NCBI GenBank assembly: GCA_040752215.1
Contig: JBFMEX010000014.1
Location: forward strand, 58,060 to 122,059
Direction of reading: 5' to 3'
Origin: JBFMEX01 sp040752215
GTDB taxonomy: Bacteria; Pseudomonadota; Alphaproteobacteria; Rhizobiales; Hyphomicrobiaceae
Length of the DNA stretch: 64,000 bases
A program made the translations under genes and the position numbers. The notes beneath the pieces were generated by a model. The model ran no database searches and had not been told where the DNA came from. It saw only the letters and a program-made list of their open reading frames with translations. Shown one piece after another: positions 55,672-64,000 of this stretch. Within the stretch, counting starts at the first letter, position 1; the number at the start of each line of letters is the position of its first letter.

Positions 55672-56214
55672 GCTTCTCGGGCTCGGGATCGCGCAAGGTG
55701 GACTCGGCTTGGGGACCGTATGCCCAATTCCGCACAAGTGGGTGGAAGAGGGCCCGCGACGCGGATGATGCGTGCGCGCACGGAGGACGAGGAGGCCAAG
55801 CAGTGGTTCAGAGATGGAGTGTCTGTCCTCTTGGCCTGACTGTCTGTCGTGCCGTTTGGCGGTCGAGGTGGGTATAGGGCGTGCACCGGCTGTGCTGTCG
55901 CAGCCTTGCTGACGACCTACGCCGGTCAGGCCGATAAGGCGGCCGGGGGCGCCGCCAGCGACACCATCGCTATGAAGACGCTCTATGCGGACGTCCGGCC
56001 CTTGGGCACGAACAAGAAGAAGTGCGCGAACGAGACCGCTATCGAGTTCCGGGCATCCAGTCCGACACCGGGCATCAGCGCGGTCGAGACCGGCAGGCGC
56101 ATGTGGTGCCCCGTGAAGCCGTGAGGGCATGCAGGCCGGCGCATTCGATCCTCCATCGGCAAGGGCACGCGCTGGAGGCAGCTCGGCGCCGGCAACCCCG
56201 CCCGTAGGCTCGCG
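55672..56214. other. Intergenic stretch without a supported gene
   Basis: The 543 bases between the small peptide gene and the DUF1428-glyoxalase gene contain a GTG-initiated open frame (55849-56124, 91 codons) with no ribosome-binding site and no recognisable protein. It could be a gene remnant. No RNA gene or repeat was found. Confidence 0.4.
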
Positions 56215-57018
56215 TCAGGACTGCGGGGGAGGCTCCGTGACAACCATCCACGACACGCCGAATTTGTCGGTGACGGCGCCGAAACGCGGCGAGAAAAACG
56301 TCTTGCCGATCGGCATCTCGACCGTCCCCTCCGCCGCCAGCGCGTTGAACACCCGATCGGCATCGGCCTCGGTCGGCACCAACAGCGCCAGCGACATGCA
56401 TGCGAAGTCGAGCGGTCCGCTCCTCATGCCGTCCGACATCATTATGCTGGTGCCGTGGATACGCAGACTGGCGTGCATGATCTTGTCGGCGAGCGCGGCG
56501 GGCACCTGATCGGGACCGGGAGCGTCCGGGTTGTCGCGGTAGCGCATCATCGTGATCACCTCGGCACCGAGGACCCGCTCGTAGTACTCGATCGCCTCCT
56601 CGCAGCGGCCGCGGAAGAAGAGGTAGGGCCGGATGGCCGCAGTGTTGCCGGGGGGCAGCGTGACCACCGGCGCGAAGCCACCGAAGATCAGCCGCTTGCC
56701 GTCGAAGGGCATCGGGTTGGCGGAAGGGCTGATGCGGTCGTCGGACTTCGCCAGCTCTTCCATCCGGCCCATTGCAGCGTCTCGCTGCGACTTGTCGGGC
56801 CATTCGATCCACGAGAGCACGACCGTCTCGTCGTCCTTCGCCTGCACGGCGCGGCGGAAGTCGGTCAGCTTTCCGTCGGGCACGTCGTCGCCCCAGCACT
56901 CCAAGATGCGTGTTGCGCCGAGCTCCAGGAACACGCTGTCGGCCTTGGCAGCATGATCGATGAATTGCTGCTTGCGAGCGGTCGGAACGGCGATTACGAA
57001 ACCATCGACGTAGCTCAT
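56215..57018 (-). CDS. DUF1428 - glyoxalase/VOC (PhnB-like) fusion
   Basis: This 267 aa protein joins an N-terminal DUF1428 domain (SYVDGFVIAVPTARKQQFID; LECWGDDVPDGKLTDFRRAV) to a C-terminal PhnB-type glyoxalase fold (about 130-262; RPYLFFRGRCEEAIEYYERV; ADKIMHASLRIHGTSIMMSD). The two families usually occur as separate small genes, often in the same ArsR-linked groups as AHSA1 proteins, as here. Enzymatic function is unknown. Confidence 0.78.
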   Translation of the reverse strand: MSYVDGFVIAVPTARKQQFIDHAAKADSVFLELGATRILECWGDDVPDGKLTDFRRAVQAKDDETVVLSWIEWPDKSQRDAAMGRMEELAKSDDRISPSANPMPFDGKRLIFGGFAPVVTLPPGNTAAIRPYLFFRGRCEEAIEYYERVLGAEVITMMRYRDNPDAPGPDQVPAALADKIMHASLRIHGTSIMMSDGMRSGPLDFACMSLALLVPTEADADRVFNALAAEGTVEMPIGKTFFSPRFGAVTDKFGVSWMVVTEPPPQS

Positions 57019-57060
57019 GGGGTGCTCCTTTCGCTGGTGGGAATGTCGGTCGATGTTGCC

Positions 57061-57525
57061 TCAGCCTGCCGCGGCCTCCAGAGCGGCGATGTCGATCTTC
57101 ACCATCTGCAGCATCGCCTGCATGACGCGTCCGGATCTGGCTGGATCGGGATCGGTCAGCAGCTCGACGAGACGCCGCGGGGCGATCTGCCAGGACACGC
57201 CGAACCGGTCCTTCAGCCAGCCGCATTGGACCTCGCGACCGCCGTCGGCGGTGAGCGCGAGCCAGAGCCGGTCGGTCTCGGCCTGGTCGTCGGTCAGGAC
57301 AGATATCGAGGCGGCCTCCGAGTGCTGGAACATCGGCCCGCCATTGAGGGCCTGATAGGGCGTGCCGCAAAGCAAGAAGTCGATGATGAGCGGAGGTTTC
57401 GACGGGTCGGGTGAGTACGTGCTCTCAATCCTGCTGCCGGGCAGCAGCGAAACGTAGAGCCTGGCGGCCTCCTCGCCGTTCCGGTCGAACCACAGGCACG
57501 TACGAACCTTGGCCTCGCCGTTCAT
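57061..57525 (-). CDS. VOC/PhnB-like protein (3-demethylubiquinone methyltransferase-like)
   Basis: The 154 aa single-domain VOC protein (RTCLWFDRNGEEAARLYVSL; LIIDFLLCGTPYQALNGGP; KDRFGVSWQIAPRRLVEL). The family is commonly mis-named '3-demethylubiquinone-9 3-methyltransferase'. It sits between the AHSA1 and DUF1428-fusion genes, 14 bases after the former, and is probably co-transcribed with both. Confidence 0.82.
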   Translation of the reverse strand: MNGEAKVRTCLWFDRNGEEAARLYVSLLPGSRIESTYSPDPSKPPLIIDFLLCGTPYQALNGGPMFQHSEAASISVLTDDQAETDRLWLALTADGGREVQCGWLKDRFGVSWQIAPRRLVELLTDPDPARSGRVMQAMLQMVKIDIAALEAAAG

Positions 57526-57539
57526 GAAGGCCCCCTCTC

Positions 57540-58004
57540 TCACAATGCTCTGGCCAGCGCTTCCAGTTGGTCGGTTGCCCTGCCCCAGCCATCGTGGAAG
57601 CCCATCTCCTCGTGCTCCTTGCGCGCAGCGGCGGTCCAATGCATGACGCGGGCGGTGTAGCGGGTCCTCCCGTCGCCGGTGTCCTCGAGCAGGACCTCGG
57701 CGACCATGAATGGCCTCCCAGACGGTCTCCAGCCGGGAGCGAACGCGTCGGTGAACACGAGGCGCCGCGGCTCTACCACCTCGAGGAAAACGCCCGGCTC
57801 TCCCATTCGTTCCCCGTCGGGACCGTTCATCAGCGTGTAGAACTCGCCGCCGGGGCGCAGGTCGATGCGGGCTTCGGAGACATGCCACGGCGCCGGGCAG
57901 AACCATCGCTTCAGCAGCTCGGGCTCGGTCCAGCAGCGCCACAGCTTGTCGCGCGGGGCGTCGAGGGTGCGGGCTAAGACGAGTTCGTGGGGCTCGTCAC
58001 TCAT
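57540..58004 (-). CDS. SRPBCC / AHSA1-like protein
   Basis: A 154 aa START-like ligand-binding protein (LARTLDAPRDKLWRCWTEPE; PGGEFYTLMNGPDGERMGEP; HEEMGFHDGWGRATDQLEAL). Such proteins are often encoded next to ArsR regulators; none is found upstream here. It is the first gene of a three-gene leftward operon. Ligand unknown. Confidence 0.82.
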   Translation of the reverse strand: MSDEPHELVLARTLDAPRDKLWRCWTEPELLKRWFCPAPWHVSEARIDLRPGGEFYTLMNGPDGERMGEPGVFLEVVEPRRLVFTDAFAPGWRPSGRPFMVAEVLLEDTGDGRTRYTARVMHWTAAARKEHEEMGFHDGWGRATDQLEALARAL

Positions 58005-58299
58005 GTCGGATCCCAGTGCTATCGGGTCAAGAAACCAGCCGCGCGACAGCGGGCTCGGGACCAGGGTTGTGCGCCGGACCGGCATCGGGTCCGCCTTGGA
58101 CGTGGCGAGGCCGCTCGCGCGTTGCAAGACGGCGGCGGTTTGAAATGCGCGACGTCGTCCCGGCGGCGAGCGGTCCCTTGCAACTCTTCGCTCCGGTTGG
58201 CGCGCGGTTTCAGGTTGGTTGCCGCAGTCTGTACGAACGTCCGGTCAGCATTTAGACTCGATCAACAAGTCTCACCGCCACGACCGACGGAGGTCGACC

Positions 58300-58884
58300 A
58301 TGCCGCATTCAGACACGCCGGGCGTGCACGTGTACCGGACGGTGGCGCGGCGGCTGCACTGGCTGATGGCCGGCCTCGTCATCGCACAGATCGCGGCCGG
58401 CCTGTTGATGGTCTACGAGGGGCCCGAGGGCAGTCTCGTCGTCCGATTTGCCGAGGCGCTTTCGCTCTACGACGGACACAAGCTGCTCGGTCTCTTGCTG
58501 CTCGCGCTGGTGCTCTTCCGCCTCGGCTACCGCATCTGGGTCGGAACACCACCCGACGAGCCGAGCCTGGAGCCGTGGCAGCGAGAGGCCTCGCATCTGG
58601 TGCATGCCTGGATCTACCTGCTGCTGATCGTCATTCCACTGCTCGGCTGGGCCGGCGTGTCGCTGTACCCGGCGGTGGTGCTGTTCGGGTCGTTCAGCAT
58701 TCCGGCGATCCTGGAGCCCAATCGCGAGGCATCGGCCGCGGTGCTGGCCGCGCACCGCTACGGCGCCTTTGCACTTATTGGCCTGATCGGCGCCCATGTG
58801 GGAGCGGCCCTCTACCACCATTTCGTGCGCCGGGACGGCGTGTTGCGGCGCATGCTACCTACCTTGCGCCCGCCGCGGCGATAG
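58300..58884 (+). CDS. Cytochrome b561 family protein
   Basis: The 194 aa membrane protein has four helices and heme b ligands in RRLHWLMAGLVIAQIAAGLL (His about 18), YDGHKLLGLLLLALV and GLIGAHVGAALYHHFVRRDG. CybB-type proteins exchange electrons between quinone and periplasmic partners. ATG 58300 follows CGGAGG. Confidence 0.85.
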   Translation: MPHSDTPGVHVYRTVARRLHWLMAGLVIAQIAAGLLMVYEGPEGSLVVRFAEALSLYDGHKLLGLLLLALVLFRLGYRIWVGTPPDEPSLEPWQREASHLVHAWIYLLLIVIPLLGWAGVSLYPAVVLFGSFSIPAILEPNREASAAVLAAHRYGAFALIGLIGAHVGAALYHHFVRRDGVLRRMLPTLRPPRR

Positions 58885-58953
58885 GCTGGAATTGGCATCG
58901 GCGGACGTGGGCGCGAAACGGCCGCGGGAGAAGCGGGCCGGAGAGCCAGCACG

Positions 58954-60459
58954 ATGTTCGTCCAGCAGGGAACGGGCGCCAGTGCGTCGCGCGCCGCGGG
59001 GGCACACGCCCACGCAGCCGCGCTTCAGGAGCACAATCTGCTGCGCTCGCTGGTCCGGGCCGCGGGCCTCGTCTGGTCCATCCTGTTCATCCTGGTCGGT
59101 GTCGGCGCCGAGCTTCAGCTCTATGCCGACGGCTCGGTGTTCTCCTACGGCGTCGCTGCCGAGTCGGCCTGGGAGGCGCACTGGCACAACATCTCGGGCC
59201 GGCTGTTCGTCTACCTCTTCGCGCATGTGCCGGCCGAGGCCTACGTCGCGCTGACGCGGGACGCCGCTGGCGGTGTCGCCCTTTACGGACTGCTGTTCTT
59301 CTCCGCGCCACTGCTGGGGCTGGTGGCAACATGGCTGGCCGATCGCACGCGCCAGCGCAGCCTGTTCACTCTCGCCTGTCTTTCGACGGCGTGCCTGTGC
59401 CCGCTGGTTTTCGGCTTCCCGACCGAGATGTGGATCGCGCACAGCCTGTTCTGGCCGACACTTGCGCTCGCCCAATGCGCCGCGCGTGGTGCTCCAAGCG
59501 CAATTCTGCTGACCGCCGCCATGGTGGCGCTGGTGCACACGCACGAGGGCGCGGTGGTGCTCGCCGGTGCGATCGTCGGCGCGATGTTGCTGAACGGCCC
59601 GTGGTGCCATCAGCTTTTCCGAGCCGCCGCTGCACTGCTGGTGGCGATCGCGATCTGGGCGTCGATCAAGCTCATATGGCGTCCGGACGCCTACTTCGCC
59701 GCCGTGCTGGCGCGGGCCGCATGGAGCTTCATCGACATCACCGCCCTCGCTACGCCCATCGTCGGGCTGATGACGGCTGCGGTCGCGGCGAGCATCGTGG
59801 CCGGCATGGCGCTTCGCAACAAGCAGGCTTGGGGGAGCGCGCTTGCTGTCCCGCTGATCCTTGCGGCGGGGTTCGTCGTCTACTGGCTCTGGCTCGATCA
59901 TGCACTTCACGGCGAGGAGCGCTACGCGCTGCGGACGGCGCTGCTGCTCATGACGCCTGTGCTCGGCTTCGTGTCGATCTTGCGCGTGGTGCATCACGAC
60001 GCATCCTCGGCGCCGCTGGTGACTTCCGTGTCGCGGCTCGCGAGCCGGATCGCCCGGAGTGTGCCGCCGATGGCCGCCGCCGGGGCGCTGGGGCTGGTGA
60101 TGCTGGTGCACGGCGTCGAGACCGCGAAGTTCGTCGCGGCGTGGAAGGCCTACAAGACCGCCGTCGTCGAGCTTGCCACCCGGCCTACCGCCGATCCGTG
60201 GCTAGGGGACGCGCGGTTCGTCTCCTCGCAGCGGGTTCCGGTCGCGGTCAACCGGCTGTCGTGGCACTCGACGACGCAGTATCTGTCCGTGCTGCTGGCC
60301 CCCGAGATGCGCCCGCGTCGGCTGGTCGTACACCCCGACGCGGGATATCACTGGATGAGTTGCAAGACGGCGATCGGCCACGTTGAGCGCGACGGCGCTC
60401 TGCCGTTGCAGAGTCGCAATCTCGTACGGGTCCACGCCTGCCTGCATCGCAGATATTGA
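58954..60459 (+). CDS. Polytopic membrane protein of unknown function
   Basis: A 501 aa protein with about ten predicted membrane helices (for example AAGLVWSILFILVGVGAEL, LYGLLFFSAPLLGLVATWLA, AVPLILAAGFVVYWLWL). A C-terminal soluble part (about 400-501) holds WHSTTQYLSVLLAPE and a His/Cys-containing end. The layout resembles GT-C-like membrane enzymes, but no signature was recognised. Function unknown. Confidence 0.65.
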   Translation: MFVQQGTGASASRAAGAHAHAAALQEHNLLRSLVRAAGLVWSILFILVGVGAELQLYADGSVFSYGVAAESAWEAHWHNISGRLFVYLFAHVPAEAYVALTRDAAGGVALYGLLFFSAPLLGLVATWLADRTRQRSLFTLACLSTACLCPLVFGFPTEMWIAHSLFWPTLALAQCAARGAPSAILLTAAMVALVHTHEGAVVLAGAIVGAMLLNGPWCHQLFRAAAALLVAIAIWASIKLIWRPDAYFAAVLARAAWSFIDITALATPIVGLMTAAVAASIVAGMALRNKQAWGSALAVPLILAAGFVVYWLWLDHALHGEERYALRTALLLMTPVLGFVSILRVVHHDASSAPLVTSVSRLASRIARSVPPMAAAGALGLVMLVHGVETAKFVAAWKAYKTAVVELATRPTADPWLGDARFVSSQRVPVAVNRLSWHSTTQYLSVLLAPEMRPRRLVVHPDAGYHWMSCKTAIGHVERDGALPLQSRNLVRVHACLHRRY

Positions 60460-60494
60460 GCGCGGGCCGGCGGTGCTGCCCGGCTGCGCGGAAC

Positions 60495-61889
60495 TCAGCT
60501 CAACTCGCGGATCTTGAACATCAGCCCGCCCTTGGGTGTCAGCGTCACGGTGGCATTGATGCCGGGCGGCTCGGAGCCGACGTACTCGGGTCGGAAGCGG
60601 CGCAGCAGGATCGACAGCGCGAGCGTGTTCTCGACCTGGCTCATGGCGCCGCCGATGCACGAGCGCTTGCCGGCACCGAACGGAATGTAGCTGTACTTGA
60701 CCTGCTTCTTGAACGTCTTGTCGAACCAGCGCTCGGGGATGAACGCCTCCGGGTCGTTCCAGAAGCGCGGGTTGTGGTGGGCGCCGTAGCCGAACAGCAC
60801 CACGCGGTCGCCGACCTTGATCTCCTTGCCGCCAATGGTGTCCGGCTCGTTGGCGACGCGAATGAGGCCCCACACCGGCGGATAGAGCCGCATCGTCTCC
60901 TGGACGACGGAGCGCGTGTACACGAGCTGGGAGTAGTCGGCCCCGGTCGGATCGCGGTCGCCGCACACCTGCTCACCCTCGCGGCGGATACGTTCGGCCG
61001 CCTCGGGATGCTTGGAGACGAGGTAGAGAGCCCAGGCGAGCGTCAGCGCCGTCGTCTCGGTGCCGGCCCACAGGTACTGCTTGATCTCGTCGATCGCCTG
61101 CTGCTGGTCGAACTCGGGGATCGAAGGATCGGCGACCGCGGCCTCGATCATTTTCAGCAGCGTCCTCTCGCGGTGCTCGCGCGGCTCGGCGGCGAACACG
61201 GCGGGAGGGACGGAAACCCAGGCATCGACCGCCTTGGCCGCATCCTCGTCACCGATCGAGAAATCCCCACCCGAGAGCTTCCGCTGGCGGATGCCCTTGT
61301 GCTCCATCACGTCAGTGTATGTCTTCACGTACTTGAAGACGACATGGGGATTGAACGGCATGTCGCGGTCGAACAGCGCCTTGCAGATCATGTCGGCGGC
61401 GAGCGTCCAGGTTTGCTCGACCATCTCGACCGTCTCGCCCGTACGCGCCAGCTCGTTCCAGGCCGCCATCTTGGTCTTGATGGCCTCGATGAAGTAGGGG
61501 ACGTAGTCGGCGAACACGTCGGGGTGGAAGGCCGGCTGCTGCGGCATGCGGATCTTCTGCCACAAGGCGCCGTCGTGGGTGATCATCGCCTTGCCGAAGA
61601 TCGGCTTCAGGCCGTCGAAATACTTGATGTAGGCGTCGCCCTTGGTCACGAGCACGTGCTTGAAGTGCTCGGGCTCGCTGATGAAGACGATGCGCTGGCT
61701 GCCGATGCTGACCGGGATGACGCCGCCATAGCGCTCGGCCAGCACCATCAGCAGCCGCATCGGGTTGTCGGCCTCGCCGCGGGCCAAAGCCGAGAGCTTG
61801 AACCAGACGCTCGATTCGTCGCCGAGCGCCTGAACGTGTTTGAGGTCGGACGAGGCGGTCGATGATGCCATCTCTGTTGCAGTCGTCAT
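60495..61889 (-). CDS. Cytochrome P450
   Basis: This 464 aa heme monooxygenase has the I-helix oxygen-activation motif WAGTETTALTLAWAL (about 271), the K-helix ExxR in VVQETMRLYPPVWG (about 322) and the heme-Cys loop FGAGKRSCIGGAMSQ (about 410). The eukaryote-like sequence (RFWNDPEAFIPERW) suggests a CYP102/CYP4-like fatty-acid or terpene hydroxylase clade. No dedicated ferredoxin or reductase is adjacent. ATG 61889 begins a short N-terminus without a membrane anchor. Confidence 0.9.
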   Translation of the reverse strand: MTTATEMASSTASSDLKHVQALGDESSVWFKLSALARGEADNPMRLLMVLAERYGGVIPVSIGSQRIVFISEPEHFKHVLVTKGDAYIKYFDGLKPIFGKAMITHDGALWQKIRMPQQPAFHPDVFADYVPYFIEAIKTKMAAWNELARTGETVEMVEQTWTLAADMICKALFDRDMPFNPHVVFKYVKTYTDVMEHKGIRQRKLSGGDFSIGDEDAAKAVDAWVSVPPAVFAAEPREHRERTLLKMIEAAVADPSIPEFDQQQAIDEIKQYLWAGTETTALTLAWALYLVSKHPEAAERIRREGEQVCGDRDPTGADYSQLVYTRSVVQETMRLYPPVWGLIRVANEPDTIGGKEIKVGDRVVLFGYGAHHNPRFWNDPEAFIPERWFDKTFKKQVKYSYIPFGAGKRSCIGGAMSQVENTLALSILLRRFRPEYVGSEPPGINATVTLTPKGGLMFKIRELS

Positions 61890-62198
61890 GATGCTCTTTC
61901 TCCAGGCCAGAGCAGGCACGGCCGCCGGGCGTCGTGCGGAATGTCGTTCGATCGAGCCAGCACCTTGCGTGCGGCGTCTCGCTCCCTGGGCGAACGAGGG
62001 CGTGAGCCTCATCCCGGGACTTTGTACTGCGGGATGGTCACGGCCGGCTGTAACGCGGGGGACACTGGCCGGCTTCTTTTTTTGTCGTAGGGCAGAGTTT
62101 ATCGACCCGATCGTCCGTTGATGTCTATCGTTGCTTGCCCGACCGCTTCACTTTGGCGCGGGACAGCCAGAATTGCCGCCAGTTCTTCTATCGCGCAG
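61890..62198. other. Intergenic stretch upstream of the P450 gene
   Basis: It should contain the P450 promoter. A GCCGGC...GCCGGC hairpin with a TTCTTTTTTTG run (about 62043-62087) is oriented rightward, where no gene precedes it, so its role is unclear. No gene or RNA was found. Confidence 0.4.
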
Positions 62199-62876
62199 CT
62201 AAGGTATTGGCGAGATGAGCGCCAGCTTGTGGTTAACCTTTTGGTCAATCCATACCTGGTCACCGTCGAGCCGCACTTGACCGAAGGCCAGTAGCTGCAA
62301 CGCCAGCGGGTAGAGCTTGTGCTCGGACGTGAGAATACGGGCCGCCAGCGTGCCCGGCGTATCGGCCGGCAGCACCGGCACCGCGGCCTGGGCGATGATC
62401 GCGCCCTCATCCACGCCGGCACTGACGAAGTGCACCGTGCAGCCGGCGATCCGGACGCCGGCGGCGAGTGCCCGGGCATGTGTGTCGAGCCCCTTGAAGG
62501 CGGGCAGTAGCGCGGGGTGGATGTTGATCATCCGTCCCGTCCACTTGGCGACGAAGTCGGCCGTCAGCAGGCGCATGAACCCGGCCAGCGCGACGATCTC
62601 GATACGCGAGGCGGTCAGCAGGGCATGCAGCTGACCGTCGAAATGGGCGCGGTCGGAGTATAGCTTGTGATCGAGGGCAACGGCTGGGATGCCCTGTGCC
62701 TTGGCCCAGGCCAGTCCGGCCGCATCGGGCCGGTTGGAGACGACGAGGCAAATCTCGGCTGGGTAGTCGGGGGCGCGGGCGGCCTCGACCAGGCTCATCA
62801 TGTTGGAGCCGCGGCCGGAGATCAGGACGGCGACGCGCTTGCGGGGCGGGTGGGCAGGACGTTCGGTTTCGTTCAT
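62199..62876 (-). CDS. purN: Phosphoribosylglycinamide formyltransferase
   Basis: PurN (225 aa) transfers formyl from 10-formyl-THF to GAR in purine synthesis. It has the GAR-binding loop AVLISGRGSNMMSLVEAA (about 16), the catalytic Asn/His in NIHPALLPAFKGLDTH (about 115) and FVSAGVDEGAIIAQ with the Asp. The start may instead be ATG 62888, adding four residues. It follows purM in the usual purM-purN order. Confidence 0.92.
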   Translation of the reverse strand: MNETERPAHPPRKRVAVLISGRGSNMMSLVEAARAPDYPAEICLVVSNRPDAAGLAWAKAQGIPAVALDHKLYSDRAHFDGQLHALLTASRIEIVALAGFMRLLTADFVAKWTGRMINIHPALLPAFKGLDTHARALAAGVRIAGCTVHFVSAGVDEGAIIAQAAVPVLPADTPGTLAARILTSEHKLYPLALQLLAFGQVRLDGDQVWIDQKVNHKLALISPIP

Positions 62877-62942
62877 GGCGCGGGGCATAGCACGCAGCGG
62901 CGGCCTCGGGCAGTGGGCGAAAACGGCCTGCCGACCGGGCCG

Positions 62943-64000
62943 TCAGCGCAGCCGCAACCTGCCCTCGTAGGCCACCGCCCAGGCCTCGCCCTTGCCTTTG
63001 GCGGACGAGCGCTCGCCGGTCGGCGGGACGATCTCGCCGATCATGAGCGGGTTCTCGCCAGCCGCGGTCAGCGCCGCCATCACCTCGCCGGCGCGGGCCC
63101 TGGCCGCCACGACGACCATGCCGATGCCGCAGTTGAAGGTCCTCAGCATCTCGGCGTCGCCCAGCCGGCCGGCGCCGGCGATCCAGCCGAATACGGCAGG
63201 GACGGGGAAGCTCGTCAGATCGATCGCCGCGGCAACGTTTGGGGGCATCACGCGGGGCAGGTTCTCGCTGAGGCCGCCGCCGGTGATATGGGACAGCGCG
63301 AGGATGGCGCCGGCCTCGCCAGCTCCACCGGTCGCCGCGAGCGCTGCCAGCAGCGGCTTGACGTAGATCCGGGTCGGTGTCAGCAGCGCCTCGGCGAGCG
63401 TCGGTGCGCAGCTCCCCTCCCCCTTGTGGGGAGGGGTCGGGGGCGATCCCGATGGCCGCCCGTGGGGATCGGCGCCGTCTTGCGTTCTGCCGTCCCCCCC
63501 TCCCCGACCCTCCCCCTCCAGGGAGGAGGGGGCCTCGGCGAACGGAGCCGGGTGGTCCCAGCCGAGCCGCGCCTCCGTGACCAGACGGCGCACGAGGCTG
63601 TAGCCGTTCGAGTGCACGCCCGAGGAGGGGAGCCCGATCAGCGCGTCGCCCGGGGTGATGTCGGCGCGCGGCAGCAGTTCGCCGCGCTCTGCGGCGCCGA
63701 CCGCGAAACCGGCGAGGTCGTAGTCGCCGCCGGGGTACATGCCCGGCATCTCGGCCGTCTCGCCGCCGATCAGCGCGCAGCCGGCCTCCTTGCAGCCGGC
63801 GGCAATGCCCGCGACCACCTCGCGGGCCACCTCGACGTCGAGCCGGCCGCAGGCGAAGTAGTCGAGGAAGAACCGCGGCTCGGCGCCCTGGACCACCAGG
63901 TCGTTGACGCTCATCGCCACAAGGTCGATGCCGATCGTGCCGTGACGGCCGGTCTCGATGGCAATCTTGAGCTTAGTGCCGACGCCGTCGTTGGCGGCGA
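62943..64000 (-). CDS. purM: Phosphoribosylaminoimidazole synthetase, partial (5' end beyond window)
   Basis: The reading frame is open to the right edge (AANDGVGTKLKIAIETGRHG, then TIGIDLVAMSVND), so the gene's start lies outside. PurM closes the imidazole ring of AIR. Conserved parts include LIGGETAEMPGMYPGGDYDL and SHITGGGLSENLPRVMP. Between DHPAPFAEAP and APTLAEALLTPT it carries an extra stretch of roughly 40 residues rich in Gly/Ser/Pro. The stretch is encoded by palindromic repeat DNA (63408-63533) and keeps the frame. Confidence 0.9.
   Translation of the reverse strand, partial: AANDGVGTKLKIAIETGRHGTIGIDLVAMSVNDLVVQGAEPRFFLDYFACGRLDVEVAREVVAGIAAGCKEAGCALIGGETAEMPGMYPGGDYDLAGFAVGAAERGELLPRADITPGDALIGLPSSGVHSNGYSLVRRLVTEARLGWDHPAPFAEAPSSLEGEGRGGGDGRTQDGADPHGRPSGSPPTPPHKGEGSCAPTLAEALLTPTRIYVKPLLAALAATGGAGEAGAILALSHITGGGLSENLPRVMPPNVAAAIDLTSFPVPAVFGWIAGAGRLGDAEMLRTFNCGIGMVVVAARARAGEVMAALTAAGENPLMIGEIVPPTGERSSAKGKGEAWAVAYEGRLRLR
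63408..63533. repeat. Palindromic repeat inserted in-frame in purM
   Basis: Two GC-rich hairpins (CTCCCCTCCCC-TTGT-GGGGAGGGG at the left; CCCCCTCC-AGGGAGGAGGGGG at the right) flank a short core with CGATCCCGATG/ATCGG. The element adds roughly 40 codons to purM without shifting the frame. Shorter relatives occur at 16955-17112, 19106-19147 and 55434-55456. Confidence 0.75.

Noticed and set aside
55849..56124. 91-codon open frame with Cys and Lys residues
   Set aside because: GTG start without ribosome-binding site, no recognisable protein and no conserved context; kept only as an intergenic remark.
57987..60386. 799-codon plus-strand frame overlapping cytochrome b561 and the membrane protein
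   Set aside because: Arg-rich frame-shifted shadow; the b561 protein and the polytopic protein in other frames have proper hydrophobic patterns and starts.
62043..62087. GCCGGC hairpin followed by a T-run
   Set aside because: Oriented rightward as a terminator, but no plus-strand gene ends nearby; an antisense transcript cannot be shown from sequence.

Overview
The window is high-GC DNA whose gene order and families point to an alphaproteobacterium, probably of the Hyphomicrobiales/Rhizobiales group. The signs are a SAM-II riboswitch ahead of metZ, a divergent dcd beside metZ-apaG-argE, an UPF0314/DUF2585 gene between ybaB and recR, and dnaX preceded by the small SRP RNA. The central feature is a near-complete reverse dissimilatory sulfite reductase (rDsr) locus at 24.3-38.4 kb. 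With dsrE, dsrF, dsrH and dsrL present and no dsrD seen, the organism is most likely a sulfur oxidiser that burns stored or organic-carrier sulfane sulfur to sulfite.

Layout. 0-7.7 kb: a D-lactate dehydrogenase, then an RTX calcium-binding protein with its own type I secretion ATPase and HlyD adaptor and a membrane-anchored PL14-like protein, closed by a terminator. 8-13.8 kb: a membrane-linked thermonuclease-like protein, a TPR protein and an overlapping pair of dynamin-like GTPases. 13.8-19.1 kb: the minus-strand metZ-apaG-argE group under a SAM-II riboswitch and terminator, divergent from dcd, then a secreted protein of unknown function. 19.2-23.9 kb: a minus-strand group of a TauD-like dioxygenase, two tiny overlapping genes, cysG (siroheme) and prfC, divergent from dsrA. 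24.3-38.4 kb: dsrA-B-E-F-H-C-M-K-L-J-O-P-N, then two extra DsrC-like genes and a DUF4202 gene. dsrR and dsrS of the Allochromatium-type cluster are not seen.

38.5-43.1 kb: an isoquinoline-oxidoreductase-type molybdenum hydroxylase pair (iorB, iorA) and a copper set (SCO, PCuAC, a 50-residue His/Cys secreted protein, a DUF2946-like protein). 43.2-51.2 kb: nudC, a GNAT-histone deacetylase fusion, the SRP RNA, dnaX, ybaB, UPF0314, recR and a MATE exporter. 51.2-55.7 kb: polysaccharide genes (CapD-type dehydratase, glycosyltransferase, epimerase) and a 44-residue membrane peptide. 55.7-64 kb: three stress/environment-type small proteins, cytochrome b561, an unknown polytopic membrane protein, a cytochrome P450, purN and a purM that runs off the right edge and carries an in-frame palindromic-repeat insertion.

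How the parts fit: CysG makes siroheme; DsrN amidates it; DsrAB uses it to oxidise sulfur carried on DsrC after delivery by DsrEFH; DsrL links electrons to NAD(P); DsrMKJOP connects DsrC to the membrane quinone/cytochrome pool. The locus encodes three DsrC-family proteins with two, one and no redox cysteines, which is the most striking observation here. All functions are inferred from sequence motifs and family knowledge; no database search was run.
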